Origin: Dictyocoela muelleri | Lineage: Eukaryota; Microsporidia | Reading direction: 5' to 3' | Length of the DNA: 43,406 nt | NCBI GenBank assembly: GCA_016256075.1 | Contig: SDVU01000001.1 | Location: 1 to 43,406, forward strand | Part shown: positions 41,390 through 43,406 of the stretch, one piece after another | Layout: each line of letters begins with the position of its first letter | How positions within the stretch are numbered: position 1 is the first letter of the stretch | Notes under the pieces: model-generated | Seen by the model: only the letters and a program-made list of their open reading frames with translations | Database searches by the model: none | What the model was told of the DNA's origin: nothing | Translations under genes and position numbers: made by a program

Positions 41390-42390
41390 GAAACTTCTAA
41401 ATCTCATCAACTCAACTTTTTAAAAGAAATACATGAATATCTATTTCACCCAGGCGTGAACAAAATGTATGAAACACTAAGAAGATACATTAAATTAAAA
41501 TCTCTAAAAGGAACCTTATATGAACTAATTAAAAACTGTAAAAAATGTCAAGAAGAAAAAAATTATAAAACAGTATCTGGCCATATTACAAACAACTACG
41601 ATATAAATGAGATAAATCAAACGGTTCAGGTTGATCCAAAAGGCCCTATACCATCAAAACACTACAAATGTTTAAGAGATAAAACAAATGACCAATTTTA
41701 TCTGTTTATAATGACTGATTTATTTAGTAGATTTACTGAATCGAGAATTTTATGGTCAATTACATCCAAACAAATTTGCAATGCATTTGAAGAAAATTGG
41801 CTAAAGAAGCATGGCACACCAAAGAATTGCATTAGCGACAATGGGCGTCAATTTATTTCTAAAAGATTTGGAATGTTTCTGATATCAAAAAATATAAATC
41901 ATATAAAAACTGCGACTTACAACCCAACAGGGAACTCAATTGTTGAACGCATCAACCAAGAAGTCGGTACAGTCTTAAGAATTTTGAGAGAAAAATCAAT
42001 AAAAGAAATTCCAAAAGGCATTGACCGAAGAATTAATTATAATGCTAACATGACCACAGGATATCCTCCTAAAGAAATTTTTTTATCAGTTTCAATTTTT
42101 AATAATTATGAAAAGCCTGTTAAAATTGATAAAAATGTTATAAAGCAAAGAATTATATCAAAAATGAATCAATATATTGAAAAGTTTAAAAGTAAAAAAG
42201 GGCTTATTAAATATAAAACAGGCGATAAAATCTACGTTAAGAACATGTCACTCGATAAGGTAGAAAAGAAGTGGTTGGGTCCTTATACAATTGCCAAAAT
42301 TTCAAAAAATCCTAACAACGTGTATATAAAAAAGAGGGATATAATTTCCAAGATATCTATTAGAAATACCAGACCTTTTTCCAGGGAGAG
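41390..42390 (+). mobile_element. integrase region of the Ty3/gypsy element
   Basis: An N-terminal zinc-binding region ('HEYLFHPG' and 'CKKCQEEK'), the catalytic core ('IMTDLFSRF', 'ISDNGRQF', and 'NPTGNSIVERINQEVGT'), and a basic C-terminal part with 'WLGPYTIAKISKNPNNVYIK' typical of Ty3/gypsy. It inserts the DNA copy into the genome. Confidence 0.9.
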
Positions 42391-42397
42391 AATATAA

Positions 42398-42692
42398 TGT
42401 CAAGAGAACCATCAAAATTTTCATATATTTATCATTGATAACTACATTCAACAAAAATCAAAAAATCAAGAAATCAAAAAAATAATCAAAACCAATAAAA
42501 AATCAATTTATAAATTTCCCTCCAAAAAATTGATAAAATTTCATCACTGAAACTATAAATAAAATCTCAAAAACATACCCATGCACGATTCAAACATGAT
42601 GAGAATCCCCAGTCATAAAATAAAGTTTCATTTACAAAAATCTTTTTTAATTTCATATCTTACCTTTGGCCACCCATACGGGTGCCACGACA
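42398..42692 (+). repeat. right long terminal repeat of the Ty3/gypsy element
   Basis: 295 bp, collinear with the left repeat apart from a shorter A-rich run and an added 'ggtg' near its end ('cccatacgggtgccacgaca'). Confidence 0.9.
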
Positions 42693-42985
42693 GGACAAAT
42701 CAATAAAATATTATTTCCTTTAGAATTTGCTTTGTTCACGAAACATTTGGTGTTTTTAGGAGGATATCCTAATTTATGTAACAAATGTAGGTTTAATTCT
42801 GACTCATCGAAAAAATCAATTTATTATCTATAATAATAAACAATGAGGCTGCATATTGAAATCTTATTTCTTTGTTTAAATTGCTATTTCTATTAATTGG
42901 AACCTAGGTTAGTGTTTTTCTTGTATAGTTCATATTTTTTAATACGTGAGACAGTTGAAAATGAATATTTGGATCTGTACTAAAA
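42693..42985 (-). pseudogene. IS630/Tc1 transposase fragment
   Basis: Minus strand: 'HVLKNMNYTRKTLT' (end of the helix-turn-helix region), 'LNKEIRFQYAASLF', then the first catalytic block 'IFFDESELNLHLLHKLGYPP' and 'NTKCFVNKANSKGNNILLIC'. The coding stops exactly at the right end of the Ty3/gypsy element, and the missing second half is not on the other side of that element. It is a different family from the IS630 relic at 24930-26080, whose first block reads differently. Confidence 0.75.
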
Positions 42986-43140
42986 TTTCCCGGGGTAAAT
43001 TTTATTACAGCTAAAAAAATATTTTTTTAACTCATAATTAAATCTGTTCAATTAGTTGAAAAAAATTCACAAAAAAAATGAATTTTTAAATAATTTAATA
43101 AAAAATGAAATTAAATAACAGAAATATTTATATTACATAC
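42986..43140. other. non-coding stretch
   Basis: AT-rich DNA ending in 'tattacatac', which is the AT-rich tail of the SINE that follows. Confidence 0.5.
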
Positions 43141-43406
43141 ATGCTGACAACATCAATAGCTGCCAACCCGGAGAGTTGTCTCCAACCATAGTCTTTAGAC
43201 CTTTGGTTCCTGGTGTTCTATTTGTCCGTCACTTCCTAAGCTATCCAGAAGCCCAGCTGTATACGCGATTTTCGTTTTATCAATGACTTAGCAGAATACA
43301 GGTAAATAGTAGCTTTTTCATGAATTTTAATTTTTCACTACTTTTTGCCGAGATGCGTCGCCGCACTCATCCCCACACCTAGGAGAGTCCCTTCTGCTTC
43401 ATTGTC
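43141..43406 (-). repeat. tRNA-derived SINE, cut by window end
   Basis: Read on the minus strand this is the 3' part of a SINE. 'gctgccaacccggagagttg' at 43160 and 'cccacacctaggagagtccc' near 43373 are almost identical to the copy at 13241-13690, so the copy is young. The tRNA-like head lies beyond the window. Confidence 0.85.

Larger units (their letters stand above)
38307..42692 (+). mobile_element. Ty3/gypsy LTR retrotransposon, nearly whole
   Basis: The element is about 4.4 kb, with terminal repeats at 38307-38656 and 42398-42692, both beginning TGTC and ending GACA. Between them, in order, are gag, protease, reverse transcriptase, RNase H and integrase; this order assigns it to Ty3/gypsy. 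A purine-rich tract ('agggagagaa') lies just before the right repeat. The two terminal repeats differ mainly in the length of an A-rich stretch and at few other sites, so the copy is fairly young. It looks close to whole, with perhaps two or three breaks. The bases flanking the two ends do not form a target duplication. Confidence 0.9.

Noticed and set aside
1-43406. CRISPR array
   Set aside because: The tandem arrays have no unique spacers of constant length and the sequence is eukaryotic.
1-43406. rRNA genes or LINE reverse transcriptase
   Set aside because: No rRNA-like conserved stretch and no LINE reverse transcriptase motif was found; the only reverse transcriptase is in the Ty3/gypsy element.

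Overview
The window is about 43 kb of very AT-rich eukaryotic DNA with only two convincing host genes, both intronless and on the minus strand: a probable Sec10-type exocyst subunit (14447-16234) and a WD40 beta-propeller protein (35004-35951). The most likely source is a microsporidian with a large, transposon-swollen genome. The reasons are a CCC triplet directly abutting the ATG of the Sec10-like gene (the CCC-type start signal described in microsporidia), an AATAAA overlapping the stop codon of the WD40 gene, shortened host proteins, and a repertoire of Merlin, MULE, IS630/Tc1, pogo and Ty3/gypsy elements that is typical of such genomes. The genus cannot be told from the sequence.

Layout. 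1-2000: tail-to-tail copies of a tRNA-derived SINE, a terminal-inverted-repeat element and a Merlin transposase remnant. 3100-4210: a Merlin element with a perfect 9-bp target duplication. 4360-6880: an old Ty3/gypsy integrase fossil next to a MULE that carries a FLYWCH zinc finger and palindromic ends. 7760-12880: a 430-bp MITE, a Merlin element with palindromic ends, a deleted Merlin derivative, a decayed Merlin transposase and a second integrase fossil. 13240-16520: SINE copies on both sides of the Sec10-like gene, which runs into a 27-bp tandem array. 16700-21860: a 580-bp foldback, a second FLYWCH-MULE relic split by a Merlin element with a perfect 8-bp target duplication, and a SINE. 22360-26080: a foldback MITE, a pogo/Tigger element with TA duplications, and an IS630 transposase relic split by another foldback MITE. 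26280-31810: composite tandem arrays, a SINE split by a Merlin element with a perfect 8-bp target duplication, a GC-rich minisatellite, a second copy of the same Merlin family, and 14-bp arrays. 31860-36980: a second SINE-like element, the best-preserved Merlin with palindromic ends, a small inverted-repeat element, the WD40 gene with an upstream tandem array, and a second MITE copy. 37500-43406: the other copy of the composite tandem arrays, a nearly whole Ty3/gypsy element (38307-42692) lying against a truncated IS630 relic, and a last SINE running off the window.

The main story is the mobile DNA. At least seven Merlin transposases from several families occur in 43 kb, with short non-autonomous relatives built from their palindromic ends. 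A tRNA-derived SINE is present in seven full or partial copies, plus a possible relative that shares only its 3' end. Apart from the Ty3/gypsy element, almost every transposase gene is broken, so most of the DNA transposons look immobile now. All identifications rest on motif reading and by-eye alignment; no database search was run.
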